Shown here piece by piece: positions 8,201 to 17,283 of a stretch of 34,003 nt of DNA. The first letter of the stretch is position 1; every line of letters begins with the position of its first letter. This DNA is from an uncultured Sphingomonadales bacterium (lineage in GTDB: Bacteria > Pseudomonadota > Alphaproteobacteria > Sphingomonadales > Sphingomonadaceae): positions 1-34,003 of the forward strand of contig CAIMDB010000004.1 of the NCBI GenBank assembly GCA_903839675.1, read 5' to 3'. Position numbers and translations under genes: made by a program. A model generated the notes under the pieces. That model saw only the letters and a program-made list of their open reading frames with translations. It had not been told where the DNA came from and ran no database searches.

Positions 8201-11200
8201 AATACCCGAATTGGTGAGCACCAGGTTCTTGGCTTTGATCCGCAGCGGAGATGCCGTTCCGTTCGACGCTAGACCCGGAGCATCGATGGTCAAGTTGTTG
8301 AAGCTGGTGGGCAGTTGGTCGTCCAACGTAATCGCACTGCGCGATTTCAACGTAAGGTTTTGGGCGGCAGCAAGTTGATCGCCGATTGATTGAGCGATAC
8401 CATCGGCATTGAAAGCGATGTTCGCACTACCAAGGCTGATGTTAGCGGCGGCGATGATTGGCGCCTCTCCAAATGAGATGCTTCCGCTTGTATCGAACGC
8501 AATAGCATTGCCCGACAAAGCCGCCTTGGTACGGATCATCAGGGAACCCGTTGCCAGTATCTCTTCATCAAGCGACGGATCACTCTGGCGGCTGAGAACC
8601 CGTTCTGCGCCACTTGAAACGCGCACAAAAGAACCAATACCGGAATTGTCGTAGATGAAATCGTCAGGTGGTGTTTCGAGATAGCGGATCAGGTAATTGC
8701 CGGTCCGTCGATCCGCCAAGTCTCCGGTGGCAGAAATGGTCGCACCGCCGTCAATGCGCAATTCGGATCCTTCGCCTGCAGTCACGAGGAGCAACTCAGG
8801 TAGAAAGAGTGAAACGCCTGAATAAATCCGAGTTTTCTGTGCCAAAATATTGATGGTTGTCGTGCCGTCTGGATTGTCTTCCCGCACGCCGCCGATCAAC
8901 AAGCTGTTCGCGCCCAACTTTTGAAGATCACCCGACGCGAGCGACAATATGCCTTCGACTGGATTCCTTGTCTCGCTGCTACGAACCGCAATATTTGCGG
9001 CGGCAATATCCACCTGCGCGCCACGGCCATTCACCGCGTCGACATTAAAAGTGCCATTCACAAGGAACGAATTGAGCGGACTGATGATAAATCGTGCTGC
9101 ATCCAACGGTGACCGGGGAGCAATCAAGCCATTTTTTTCGGCCAACTTGGCGAAGTTAGCGGCACCGGATGTGCGTTGTATCTTGGAGTATTTGAGAAAC
9201 ACATCAGGTGTCTCGACAGTAAATGCGCGCCGTGTCGATTCTATAAAATTGGTGCCAGCGGTCGCATAGCTACCGCCGACAATGATACCGCCGTCCAATT
9301 TCGTTTGGGCAGTGTTGACGAAGGGGGCTGCCACGTTAGCATTTTCGACGAGCCGCATTGCTCCGGGCAACAGCGCATAATGCGCCGGAAGCAAGAGATA
9401 CTCGCCCGCTGTAATCCCCGGCGCAGAGTCAAGCCAAACAGTCTTGCCGGCGCTCTCCCCGTAAAGGTCGCCTGTCTCGCCTTGATAGTCCGCCGAATAA
9501 AGCGGGTCATAGCTGGCGACCAACCCTGCCTTGCTCACCGGCAGGATAGCGTAAACTTGCCGACCGTCCTCAAATTGTAGCCCATCGTTGCTGCTAAAGC
9601 TATCAGAGTTGAAGCGCGACAATACGTCTCTTGAGCCGCCGGTGCCTGAAACGAACTCATATGCAAAGACGTCGCCACCACCGCGGCCATCAATAACCGC
9701 GTTTGTCTTAACGTCTATATTCCCACCCGCAAGAATGAGTTGGCCGACGGGCGCCGCAGTCAAAGCAGTGTTTACGTTTGGCGAGAAATAATACTCGGTG
9801 AGATCTGTTGTCACCCCGTAAGGCGTGTTTAACCCAAACCCTGTCACGGATGTCACGCTCAAGGGCCCGAAGGTCAAGCTTGTGGTCACAGGAGCAGTGT
9901 TAAGCGAACCGGGTATGCTCTGGTCGATGTTGGAGCCAAGCTCCAAAAGACCGAGTGGAACACGAAGGACGCCATTTTGTTCGATTTTGGAACCCAACAC
10001 CCTGACCCAGCTGCCCGCCGAATAGGGGGAGGCTGGAACAGTTCCGCCATTTGAGGCGAACGAAACCGTGCCATTGCTGTCAAGGGAGGCGATGAGATAG
10101 GGTTGAGCGGAACTCGATTTCCCAGCCCGGCGGTCCTCAATCAATTGCTGAAGGCTGCCCGTGCCTGTTGTCGCATAGACTTGGGCAGCCTTGAAGCGAA
10201 TGTCGCTGGTGGACACGATGGCGCCCGTCAATCCGAGCGGCTGATCACTGGATTTGACGGCTGGCTGAACGCCCGAGATGCGGATATCTCCCGTCGCGTT
10301 GAAATTGACGCTTCCCGTTGCAGTCCCCTCCTCGGTCATGCCCACTGGTGTGGCAAAGCCGAGACCGCCGACGAGATCAATCGTCTTCGCAGAGAAGGTC
10401 AATGTCCCGGTATCTGCATCCGTACTCAGGGCATCGGGTGCCGTCTGAGCAAGGCTCGAAAGCCGAATATAAGGTGCCCTAATGGTCGTGTTACCATTGT
10501 TCAGTGCAGTGACCGCAACCTGATAATCACGCTCCTGCGGCGATGCGCTAGCAGCACTTGCTGAACTGAGAATAAACGCCTTGCCGAGTGTGAGCGAGAT
10601 GTTGCCATCTAACGACAGCCCGCCACGTGCGATCATTGTCGTGAAGCCGTTGGCCATGATTTCGTCTGCAGAAAGGAGGTTATCGACAACGTCGACCGGG
10701 TCTCCAGTTTCCTCAACGCCGTCCACAAGTGTTGTGGCCGCACCATAATTTTGTCGGAGTGTCGGCAACAACCACTCAAGCGTGCCGCCCTGCGCCTTGA
10801 CGCTACCGCCCTGAGCCAAAATAGAGCCGCCACCGAGTGTACCGCCAGCGAGAGCAATCAATTGGCCGCCATTACTCCACTGGGGCGTCAGGGCGTAATT
10901 GCTGGCAGAAATCTGAATGTCGAAGTTTGTCGAAGCGCCACGCAGATCGATGCGTGCCTTGGGACGCACCTCAAACCGCATCCCGAGCGTACCTTGCGCG
11001 TAAGACTGAGAGCTGCCGCCTTTTGGAATGAGGTAACGCGCTGAACTGTAGACCGGATCTGAGAAGAGGGACAACTGAGGATCGAAGAAGGTTGCGCTCG
11101 TCGAAATGGAACCCCCATCATAGAGTCGGCCTGTAATTTGCTGCTTGCCGGTCTTAAGCAAAGGCGCGCGTGGATTAAATATGACACCACCTCTCAAGTC

Positions 11201-14200
11201 AGTCAAACTGCCTTGGTCAAGACGAATTCCGGTGTCCGCATCTAACGCACCCAAGAAGTAGACAGTCATGTCACCGCCGGATGTTGAGAAAAGCTCCCCA
11301 TTTGTAAGAGATATGCCGTTATTTTCTACCAGAGAAACGGATTGCTCGTCATATTGTGGCAGATCTCCAACTAAATTAGCTGGGCCAAAAACATCATCGA
11401 GGCCATTTCCACCATGCTCAACGTCCTTCACACCGATGGCGCTATTGAGCAGTATTTCTGGCAGAGCGCTTTTCTGCAGGATTGACCCGCCCATGATCTG
11501 GATCGTCCCGCTGTTGATCAGCTTGGGTGTGACGACTTGCGCTCCAGCGGCACCGATGATCTTACCGCCCGATTTGACGATAAGTTCGCTAAGTCCGCCT
11601 AATCGCAGTGTCGCAGCGCGTTGATCCCAAGCAGCCGCAGGGATCACTGCCTGCAAAAGGTCGTTCAGATCCGAAGCCGTTGCAAGGGTTGTCAAGATGC
11701 CGGTCGTCTTCTGGTCAAGAATGGACGGCAAAAGAACTTGGTTTAAATTGAGCGTCTCACCATCGGCGATGACGAATTCCGTCGTATCGAGAAACGCAGA
11801 GTTCCCCGTGATCCCATTATTGAAAAGATCAGTGAAAAGTCGCGACCGCCAAGCCGATATGTCGAGCGTGCCGAACCCTGTCTTTTGAAGAAAATCAAGC
11901 CCGATATAGCTGCCGCGATCCGGGCGAACCGTGCCCATAGTCACTTCCGGCGCGACCAAGGTAAATGTGCCGCCGCCGCCAAAGCTGAACGCTTTGATGT
12001 TGCTCGCATCGAAGCGGACTTCGGAGCGCATCACCAGTGGCGCGAGCGCCGAGCGGATTTCCTTGCCGGCATCCTCAACAAAATAAGGCGTAAAGGTGAC
12101 GCTTTGATTTTCCCCCCCGATCGGCAGGTCCGTCGTACTGGTGTTATCGAGGAAAGCATCTGTCCGGGAAAGCGACGCATAAGCCGTCTCGTTGATCAGG
12201 CTCACGCTTCCACCCTTGGCCGTCAGGTCAAGCTTTCCATTTCTCGTGACATAGCCACCGGAAGAAACGTTCAAAATCGCACCGGCGTTAAGAATGATAC
12301 TGCCGCTGAGGTCGGCAGCGTTGGATGCGGTATCCAAGCTCTCACCCAAGCCAACTAGCACCTTGGGGGCAGACGTCAGGCTAATCGATCCACCTGAAGT
12401 CCAAGCCTGACCGGAAGGCAGCGCTCCAAGATCGAGATAATCATTGGCCCAAAGCCCGGCGACATTTAGCGTGCCTTTGACTGTGACGTCGAACGGACGC
12501 GGGAGGAGAATGCCTTCAGCATAGACATTGGCCACATCGTCGGCGGTTGTGAAAGGCGAACCTGTGGCGGCGGTTAGCGAACGCAATACGATCCCATTAA
12601 GTTCATACGTGCGCGCCCTGATGTTGCCCGAAGTCGCAGTGACATCACCATCAAAGGTAATTGAGCGGCCGGAATCGACGGTCAATTGCCCCCCTTTGGC
12701 AAGCAAAAGCTGACTTCCCGACTTAAAGCTCACAGCGCCGCTCGTTTGCAGCGTGAGCGCGGAAAGTCCGGCACTTGATAGCTGCTTGTCGCCGAGGAAG
12801 ATGCTCCCTCTGCCGTCCGACAGGTCTAGCGCTTCCTCACCGTAGATGATGATATCGCCACCTAAAGCAACACCCGATTTGCCGCTGAACGATCCAACCC
12901 GCAGCAATCCTCCGGCGGGCAATTCATAAGCCGAGGATTGAAGTTTGCGCGGATCGCTCGCGACGGACGACGCCTTTGAGCCAATTTTGCCGACGTCGAG
13001 TTGGCGCTGACCAGCAAAACCATCGCCATGAAATTGGCCGGCGAGTTTAGCGGTAGATGCCCGGACAATTAGGCTGCCGGCGTCGCGGCCCTCATCGTAA
13101 CCCGGTTCAATACGACCGCCGACAAGCGAGCGGTTCGCAAAGGTACTTGAGACGCCATATTTATTCTGCTCCTCGGTGTACCCATCGGCGATGCCGACAT
13201 AGATGCCGTTGGGATCTGCTTCGCTGATGTCTACTAAGGAGCCGTCAGCTGCGATCAGCTTGCTCGTTTGCACCCAGCCGCTGCTATAACTGGCCCACCC
13301 GCCGGAGAAGTCGATCGATGCGCTTGGCGCGAGGTGAACCGCAGGAGAGTTTACGGACCCGGTCGGCCCGTCGACGAGCCGAACGCCGAGTGTTACACTA
13401 CCGCCCTTGGTCATGAGCTCTGCTGCGCCAACCCCAATCTGGCTGATCGCGCTGCCGGCCTCAATCAAAGGTGAGCCAACCCAAGCGACACCGTCGGCAC
13501 GCACACCATTAATGCGCGGATCTACATACACGGTTTTGCCATTGAGGGTAAAGCCGCCGTCCGTCCTCACATCGCGGTAATTCGGTGTATCGCGAAGCTC
13601 ATTGCCCTTTAGTGGTGAGATTTTGACGCTATTGCGGGACGCATCTATGCTGACGTCTTTGATGCCGCTCACATCAATTTTTGCACCATCTGAAATTAAG
13701 ATGCTTCCGGTCAATGCCGCATAGCCGTAATTGAGGAAGGTGGTTGGATCATATTCTTGAGACGCACGCCCACCGACCGAAACCGCAGCGCCGGGGGCAA
13801 ATAATAGAGAGTTTTCGCCAAAGGTCACCTTTCCGGGTCCAAGGATGCCGGTCGGGTTGGTCACCAACGACGCCGCAACATACATGGCACCGATGTCGAT
13901 CCGCGAATTCTTGAAACTCGGAGGATCGGCCGGCGTCCCTTGAGGGACAGTCGCCGCACTGGGGTCAGCAAGGATCACGAGCCCCCCGGCATGAGCAGTG
14001 TCAGTGCCGCCGGCCAGAGTGACAGTGCCAGCCGTCAGCGATATCGCGCCATTGCGCGCCACACTCGTGGTTGCACTGATTAGGCCGCTATTAAGGACAT
14101 TGCCGGAGAGATCTGCACCTAGCGATACATATCCCCGGGGAACATCAATCAAACCGGAATTGACAACAGATCCCCCAGTTTGTGTCGTGGAACGGAGGAT

Positions 14201-15352
14201 CAGTCCGCGAATATCTGGGTCGGCGCCATTAATGTCGCCCGAGGAAACCGCATAGCTGATCGCCCTGCCCGCCTGAAGGCTAACTTGGCCTTCTGCAGCG
14301 GATAACTTGCCGTCGTTGGAAATCTTAGGCGCAGTGATGATGAGGAACCCACCATTCGACGCAGTTAGCGACGCACCTCGGTCGACAATCACATCGCCTT
14401 CGACCTGGGTTGAGAAGGCTGCATTGGGATCGTTAATGGAGTAAATGTCATTTCCGACGAGGCTCGATGTCAGCATCGTAGTAAACTTGGTCGCCGTCGC
14501 AGACGGCCCCAACAATCCGTTTTCAAGGAAAGCTGTATTGCGTTCTTTGACCGAGAGCCCTGTGAAGCTGTTGCCGAAATCCGGCGTGTTGATGGACGGA
14601 TCTTTGGCAAAATTGCCAAGTTCCAGGCTGCTGACCAACAACGAATGGAGATTGACTTGGGCACCGTTGCCAAAGATCACGCCACGACGGTTCAAAATCA
14701 GGACGGTCCCATCGGCCTTAATCGACCCAAGAATTGTGCTCGGTGCGATATCTGCGCTCACGACGCGATTGACCACAACCCAATCTGACTGTCCGACACC
14801 GTTCAGCTTTTGATCGAATTGCAACGTGGTCTTGGCGCCAATGTCAAACCGGTTCCACGACAGAAGGGCACGGGGGTCTGTCTGCTTGATCGAGACGAGA
14901 TGATTGCCTTGGCTGTCCACTGACTGCGCCGGCAATTCCGCTCCTTGCCAGGTCGCAAGTCCGGTGACGTCACTCGCGGCTGAGCGAGCGGCAATGACAG
15001 CCGGGTCGAGGCCGTTGATCGAAAGACCATCCGTCGGCCGTGCCCGCGACGCAGCCAAGGCTGCACTTCGAGCTTCGGCGACGATCGACCGCATCGCGTC
15101 AACGGAGCTAAGGTTGGCCTTTTGGCGTGCGAGTGCATCCTGCATAGCAACCGGGCGCGCTCTCGTACGGATAGATGATCCATCGGTCACGACAACAGGT
15201 GGCTCACCGACGGCGCCACGCAAACGCGCCATTTGCGCATTGACAGGCGTGACCGACGCGAAAACGCCCAGAACCATCAGACTAACGCCAGTCAATAAGC
15301 GCTGGCGCCCAGCCCGTGGCTTCGTCGTCAGATTATTAGAATGCCTAGCCAT
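2204..15352 (-). CDS. Giant filamentous haemagglutinin-like TPS exoprotein (TpsA, DUF3739-type)
   Basis: The product is about 4382 residues, a very large two-partner-secretion exoprotein expected to form a long extracellular beta-helix for adhesion or biofilm. I chose the ATG at 15352 (GGGTG 8 nt upstream) over an in-frame TTG two codons earlier. Residues 1-40 are a signal peptide with a long basic n-region, without a recognisable ESPR. After a linker of about 95 residues comes the TPS (haemagglutination activity) domain, about 135-250, with the diagnostic ILNRRGVIFG at 219-228. The body is thousands of residues of Gly/Ser/Ala/Asp-rich short strands (patterns such as GGSISLTAG, IAAGGDIDLSG) typical of beta-helices. 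Residues of about 4250-4365 match my memory of the DUF3739 domain (VTLLAPVGTVDAGDAGVRAS). The chain ends with Cys4369 and Cys4380 (CX10C). No frameshift or stop breaks the 13-kb frame, so the gene is intact. Its transporter is very probably the TpsB encoded at 20204-21973. Confidence 0.93.
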   Translation of the reverse strand: MARHSNNLTTKPRAGRQRLLTGVSLMVLGVFASVTPVNAQMARLRGAVGEPPVVVTDGSSIRTRARPVAMQDALARQKANLSSVDAMRSIVAEARSAALAASRARPTDGLSINGLDPAVIAARSAASDVTGLATWQGAELPAQSVDSQGNHLVSIKQTDPRALLSWNRFDIGAKTTLQFDQKLNGVGQSDWVVVNRVVSADIAPSTILGSIKADGTVLILNRRGVIFGNGAQVNLHSLLVSSLELGNFAKDPSINTPDFGNSFTGLSVKERNTAFLENGLLGPSATATKFTTMLTSSLVGNDIYSINDPNAAFSTQVEGDVIVDRGASLTASNGGFLIITAPKISNDGKLSAAEGQVSLQAGRAISYAVSSGDINGADPDIRGLILRSTTQTGGSVVNSGLIDVPRGYVSLGADLSGNVLNSGLISATTSVARNGAISLTAGTVTLAGGTDTAHAGGLVILADPSAATVPQGTPADPPSFKNSRIDIGAMYVAASLVTNPTGILGPGKVTFGENSLLFAPGAAVSVGGRASQEYDPTTFLNYGYAALTGSILISDGAKIDVSGIKDVSIDASRNSVKISPLKGNELRDTPNYRDVRTDGGFTLNGKTVYVDPRINGVRADGVAWVGSPLIEAGSAISQIGVGAAELMTKGGSVTLGVRLVDGPTGSVNSPAVHLAPSASIDFSGGWASYSSGWVQTSKLIAADGSLVDISEADPNGIYVGIADGYTEEQNKYGVSSTFANRSLVGGRIEPGYDEGRDAGSLIVRASTAKLAGQFHGDGFAGQRQLDVGKIGSKASSVASDPRKLQSSAYELPAGGLLRVGSFSGKSGVALGGDIIIYGEEALDLSDGRGSIFLGDKQLSSAGLSALTLQTSGAVSFKSGSQLLLAKGGQLTVDSGRSITFDGDVTATSGNIRARTYELNGIVLRSLTAATGSPFTTADDVANVYAEGILLPRPFDVTVKGTLNVAGLWANDYLDLGALPSGQAWTSGGSISLTSAPKVLVGLGESLDTASNAADLSGSIILNAGAILNVSSGGYVTRNGKLDLTAKGGSVSLINETAYASLSRTDAFLDNTSTTDLPIGGENQSVTFTPYFVEDAGKEIRSALAPLVMRSEVRFDASNIKAFSFGGGGTFTLVAPEVTMGTVRPDRGSYIGLDFLQKTGFGTLDISAWRSRLFTDLFNNGITGNSAFLDTTEFVIADGETLNLNQVLLPSILDQKTTGILTTLATASDLNDLLQAVIPAAAWDQRAATLRLGGLSELIVKSGGKIIGAAGAQVVTPKLINSGTIQIMGGSILQKSALPEILLNSAIGVKDVEHGGNGLDDVFGPANLVGDLPQYDEQSVSLVENNGISLTNGELFSTSGGDMTVYFLGALDADTGIRLDQGSLTDLRGGVIFNPRAPLLKTGKQQITGRLYDGGSISTSATFFDPQLSLFSDPVYSSARYLIPKGGSSQSYAQGTLGMRFEVRPKARIDLRGASTNFDIQISASNYALTPQWSNGGQLIALAGGTLGGGSILAQGGSVKAQGGTLEWLLPTLRQNYGAATTLVDGVEETGDPVDVVDNLLSADEIMANGFTTMIARGGLSLDGNISLTLGKAFILSSASAASASPQERDYQVAVTALNNGNTTIRAPYIRLSSLAQTAPDALSTDADTGTLTFSAKTIDLVGGLGFATPVGMTEEGTATGSVNFNATGDIRISGVQPAVKSSDQPLGLTGAIVSTSDIRFKAAQVYATTGTGSLQQLIEDRRAGKSSSAQPYLIASLDSNGTVSFASNGGTVPASPYSAGSWVRVLGSKIEQNGVLRVPLGLLELGSNIDQSIPGSLNTAPVTTSLTFGPLSVTSVTGFGLNTPYGVTTDLTEYYFSPNVNTALTAAPVGQLILAGGNIDVKTNAVIDGRGGGDVFAYEFVSGTGGSRDVLSRFNSDSFSSNDGLQFEDGRQVYAILPVSKAGLVASYDPLYSADYQGETGDLYGESAGKTVWLDSAPGITAGEYLLLPAHYALLPGAMRLVENANVAAPFVNTAQTKLDGGIIVGGSYATAGTNFIESTRRAFTVETPDVFLKYSKIQRTSGAANFAKLAEKNGLIAPRSPLDAARFIISPLNSFLVNGTFNVDAVNGRGAQVDIAAANIAVRSSETRNPVEGILSLASGDLQKLGANSLLIGGVREDNPDGTTTINILAQKTRIYSGVSLFLPELLLVTAGEGSELRIDGGATISATGDLADRRTGNYLIRYLETPPDDFIYDNSGIGSFVRVSSGAERVLSRQSDPSLDEEILATGSLMIRTKAALSGNAIAFDTSGSISFGEAPIIAAANISLGSANIAFNADGIAQSIGDQLAAAQNLTLKSRSAITLDDQLPTSFNNLTIDAPGLASNGTASPLRIKAKNLVLTNSGIDLGSCTVSANAVCGDTSALTVKADEIALRDGQFYLYGFDGGVDLAAAKGIYVEGKGALVIDDPENPAYVGLTLSTPLLADRLERSSSGNHEYSFLTFGDVIIDGSGLTAVASGSPSPGTTISFGSAAAPIASMTIVDAQLRATAGILDIVAEGDISVSGTSALSVPGYSTRIGATSDGLIATAGGGTINLKSIDGSIISESSTRIIVDNTIGTAGVLNLLAASGTVQLGAALNPDILGGTQRAASLLLDGTLLLNATGQAFDFASFVLENGSKFQGDIEIHAGSGDFNLDQGQNLRARSVNLTTDDGLIVIAGAIDTSGDNVTSLAMSDPAYAKARVNGGDIALYGSDGVALASTATLRSVSYGYNAGDSRQASAGNIILGIGNERANISLASGAIIDVSVRDTADRLIGLKVKDPDTLTETTVYRLAAGDLGGTVNFRAPVVGEGRLVDIRNDGQIIGARALQIEAFKRFDLDAIADEGAFSGVTIDGDGAAHLDASANDLPNFLADTTTLGSVPEFIRSFNVGLKNGSDSSRYRIRPGVELVSSGSVILDSNINLGAGTITDYAGAVRDRLMVISPLGPDADGNPRYEVVQGKETELFGRYVDMTFRVGGSVSGEAAAFVIRAGGDLQVNNSISDGFFAFHDRTDPDYISYQLGGGNRSYHPAVNLNCADGGLCGFDMPAYSELKDAAEQPSDDMIVTIDLRASIQGGQFSNIFVHSPFSAAANSVAAMGTNDAIGIGELFPLVGNQPVRSSDIRLVAGASGTSPNPLQVNRSSLGSVIIAGEKNYSVNANEGDTIVDGPLQLAYDDGSGVMLYGSAGEFLTKTIADIIPSDLARDFYTRLDWGRDSDLAEAAKAAAANFFSGNRFIVEGGETIGVYASLGDVEAFLATDFGKTFAANFADIALETESPVSFTQAAAYVRPLVRTGNGSIRIAAGGDIDLSGGGELVYRDVNGASVDEFGEPLVPNFDNAQVGGSAIYTAGNRLPVFGKPDSALGGFGAEALDYVPSPQGALDAAPVMAGNGGSISLTAGADVRGRRDIWSEAFLSSGLEIFTTMPGYESGTTTLNPAHVGAASQRWRVGQIGQNSSIAIVPQLFSSGVGALAGGDVSIKAGRDVSDLTIALDNSVTTDTLLDGAKVLLSSASGNLAVYSGRDMTGGQIDLASGVGQMIVGRAVGAAGETYTLDSYEDNVPSPDFRSLLRLRVSDATLTLTARGDVDIGGIGALGADRAVSNIAESLNAAGFFSPAAGVDIETFGRLELVDNRKELRVAFADQNTSALDASFLTGYVLPPSLRLSSLTSDLVFGNSNPRLLYPSQYGQLSLLAGGNMSSFSLAMSDANPSDLPGAFSVAKFEGVAGDLYRLGGLGFTFGSVVMPTDDVMLRLYHDRGITHLADSQDALIYAGGSIENVQLSLAKPVRINAGKDIINFYFEGQNTRASDVTSIVAGRDILATTGVPPADGIFGGRPYVGVTNFILGGPGALTVQAGRDLGPFLNSVTVDNVSYAGGIRTIGAEANPWLPSSGADIFALFGVANGADYVALRDVYLNPKQLDKLDGALFEQFVDKAGNKTPDRSRPIYAPKLARWLRANAPAAFAAAVGDAKITTDVELVKLSYDRYDAFYTQFESAVSVQQQRQFLLNEVYFSELAAPADPNGNSYLQYVRGYRAVQTLFPASAGYTDNLATFETDPATISKDHPLGVPTKKLVNGQPAIAVRKLTGNVDLRLATIQSSRGGDVDLIGPGGDFIAGSVVRTSEQALRKSTPYNDNGIFNIRNGNALEIIAVGIDAIPIGYEGVLSLRGGTIRSFTDGDFRLNQSRLFTLSGGDVTMWSSNGDLNAGQGPKSASNFPPVTLRFTPNAFAEVDTAGSVAGAGIAAFRPSLDVAPSRVTLLAPVGTVDAGDAGVRASGDVFVAAARVANSDNFKVGGVSVGVPSSAAVAAPAPPANAAAATTAAAAQANSQQNGNGSDRPSLIRVDVLGYAAGADNCSTDRRNADGTCAN

Positions 15353-15434
15353 GAACAATACACCCGGTCTGATTTTGTTTGATTTTGGGAATTTGTTTTA
15401 CTGAAGTGCGCTTGATTGGTTTGCTAGTGACTGA

Positions 15435-17234
15435 CTAGAACCGTGCCTTAATGTCGACTTGCAGCACATCGATTGCCAGCGGTTCGCCAGAAATCTCATT
15501 TGCACTTAGCCACCGACCACCAATGTTGAGGCCATCACGAAGGCTGTAACTGCCACCGACAATATATCCTTGGGAGTTTGTGCCACCGAGATGGAAGTCG
15601 CTGTCCGCCAAGCTGTCCAAAACAGCGTCGGATTCTAGATAACGATATTCTGCAAAGACGTTCCAAGTCCCCTGCTTGTCAACGCGATCATGACCGAAGG
15701 TAACCGACCCTAGATACCCTGTGTCACCGCCAACAAAGCTGGTTGGATTGGTCGCGCTGCAGACGTGCCGTTCAGGATTGCCATCGGTGCCGTAATTGTT
15801 GAATGGCTCTCCAACTTGACCAAACCGGCAAATGTCGCTCCGCTGAAAGCCGAGGTTCTTCAGATAATTTCCGGTCAAACGGATCCCAAGATTGTCGGAA
15901 ACTGAAACTCGCGTAGCGAAGTTTGCATCCAGAATATTGTACCCGAATGTAAGGCCGAAGACCTGCGGATAGGCTCCTGAGGCATTGGTTTCGTGGTTAC
16001 GCATGGTGAAGACGGTATTACCCTTGCGCAGGTTCAGCGGTCGAAGGCCATCGGTCGAGCAATCCACCACGAGGTCCATATTACATGGCGCGGAAAGTTC
16101 GCCCTGGACATTCTGGAAGCTATGATAGCCAACACTTGCATTCACTTTGACGCCATTAAAGGGTTCTGCCTTGAGCGCGAGTTCGCCGGAGAACAGATAT
16201 TTCGACGGGTAGTTTAGCTTTTCGATGCTGGCGGCAGGATAATCAGGCGCGCCAAAATCAAGTGGGAACACACCTGCCACTAGGCGCATCATCGTCTTGC
16301 CGCCGATAAAATTGGCCGAATTCAGAGATGCAACTGCACCATCAAAGCGCAGATCATCGTCGAACATCATCTGGCTCGCGCTAAAGGGATTTTCAAAACG
16401 GCCTAAGCTCAAGATTGCCCATTTGGCCGGCTGAAACTTTAGATAGCCGAGGTCGAGCCAGACATTGCGTTTGGCGAGACCACCGCCAAGGGTGGAATTC
16501 GTCGAAATTGGGCTGTTATCTTCCCCCGTTGCAATCGCGAAGCCGGCTGACACGCCGGAAGAAACCGCGGCTTCCATCCCAATACGCGCCCGAAGCATGA
16601 GGCGATTCCAACGATCTTCCCGAGTGTTTAAGAACTGATATGAACTCAGTTGCGCAAGATCGATCGGTCCCGCTTCGTTCATCTTAGCAATGTCGAGCAC
16701 TTCATTGGAATTCGTGCCCGCGTAAAGCGATGATTGGCTGCGCACCCGGATATCGCCAAAGGGACGTATCCGTTTGGTCCATTCTGGTGCCGCCTGATCT
16801 TTGGTAACCCAACCTTCGAGTTGCGCCTGCTTTGCAATGTCGGTTCTAAGTTCGTCGCGGATCTGCTGGCGAACGGTTTCGGGAACGTGGCGGACCCTAA
16901 CGGTACCCGGCGCTGAGACAGGTCCACCGGATGCATCCCGCAGCCGCGCTGCATCGGCGCTTGCCTGCTGAAGTAGCATATTGCCACCCTCAGGTGTCAA
17001 TATCCCCTTTTCTACCAGTGTCTGAATGAGACTGCTGACCGCGGACGGCTGATTGGCCTGATCCTCAGGCTTTGCTCCAGCCTGCACGGGCTTACCGTTG
17101 ACCATGAAAACTTGGTTGGAGATGTCCCATGACGACACCGCCGCCTGTACGGGCGAATGAGCCACCATCGCGGCGACCATAGCTACCAAACTGCAGGCAA
17201 GCTTGCACGAATTGTAGGGCTTTCCCTTAAACAT
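15435..17234 (-). CDS. Porin_5-type putative outer-membrane porin
   Basis: I place the start at the ATG at 17234 because GGAG stands 6 nt upstream and a clean signal peptide follows (MFKGKPYNSCKLACSLVAMV, cut after VQA). Earlier in-frame starts reach 17294 and would overlap the tonB stop. The protein (about 599 residues) has the layout of the 'putative porin' family (Porin_5): a periplasmic region with a short helix (SSLIQTLVEKGILTPEGG, about 67-84) and a charged stretch, then from about residue 150 a beta-barrel opening with RPFGDIRVRSQ and ending in a C-terminal Phe (VDIKARF), the Bam recognition residue. It probably forms a substrate channel in the outer membrane. It sits directly behind tonB, which raises the possibility that it is the TonB-energised partner, though I see no clear TonB box. 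Confidence 0.85.
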   Translation of the reverse strand: MFKGKPYNSCKLACSLVAMVAAMVAHSPVQAAVSSWDISNQVFMVNGKPVQAGAKPEDQANQPSAVSSLIQTLVEKGILTPEGGNMLLQQASADAARLRDASGGPVSAPGTVRVRHVPETVRQQIRDELRTDIAKQAQLEGWVTKDQAAPEWTKRIRPFGDIRVRSQSSLYAGTNSNEVLDIAKMNEAGPIDLAQLSSYQFLNTREDRWNRLMLRARIGMEAAVSSGVSAGFAIATGEDNSPISTNSTLGGGLAKRNVWLDLGYLKFQPAKWAILSLGRFENPFSASQMMFDDDLRFDGAVASLNSANFIGGKTMMRLVAGVFPLDFGAPDYPAASIEKLNYPSKYLFSGELALKAEPFNGVKVNASVGYHSFQNVQGELSAPCNMDLVVDCSTDGLRPLNLRKGNTVFTMRNHETNASGAYPQVFGLTFGYNILDANFATRVSVSDNLGIRLTGNYLKNLGFQRSDICRFGQVGEPFNNYGTDGNPERHVCSATNPTSFVGGDTGYLGSVTFGHDRVDKQGTWNVFAEYRYLESDAVLDSLADSDFHLGGTNSQGYIVGGSYSLRDGLNIGGRWLSANEISGEPLAIDVLQVDIKARF

Positions 17235-17283
17235 CAATGGCTCCATCGATCTAAACTGGTTGGCACGCGCGGCGTGCATCGAT

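Noticed and set aside
15353-15358. TTG start two codons upstream for the giant exoprotein
   Set aside because: The GGGTG site is 8 nt from the ATG but only 2 nt from the TTG, so the ATG is preferred.
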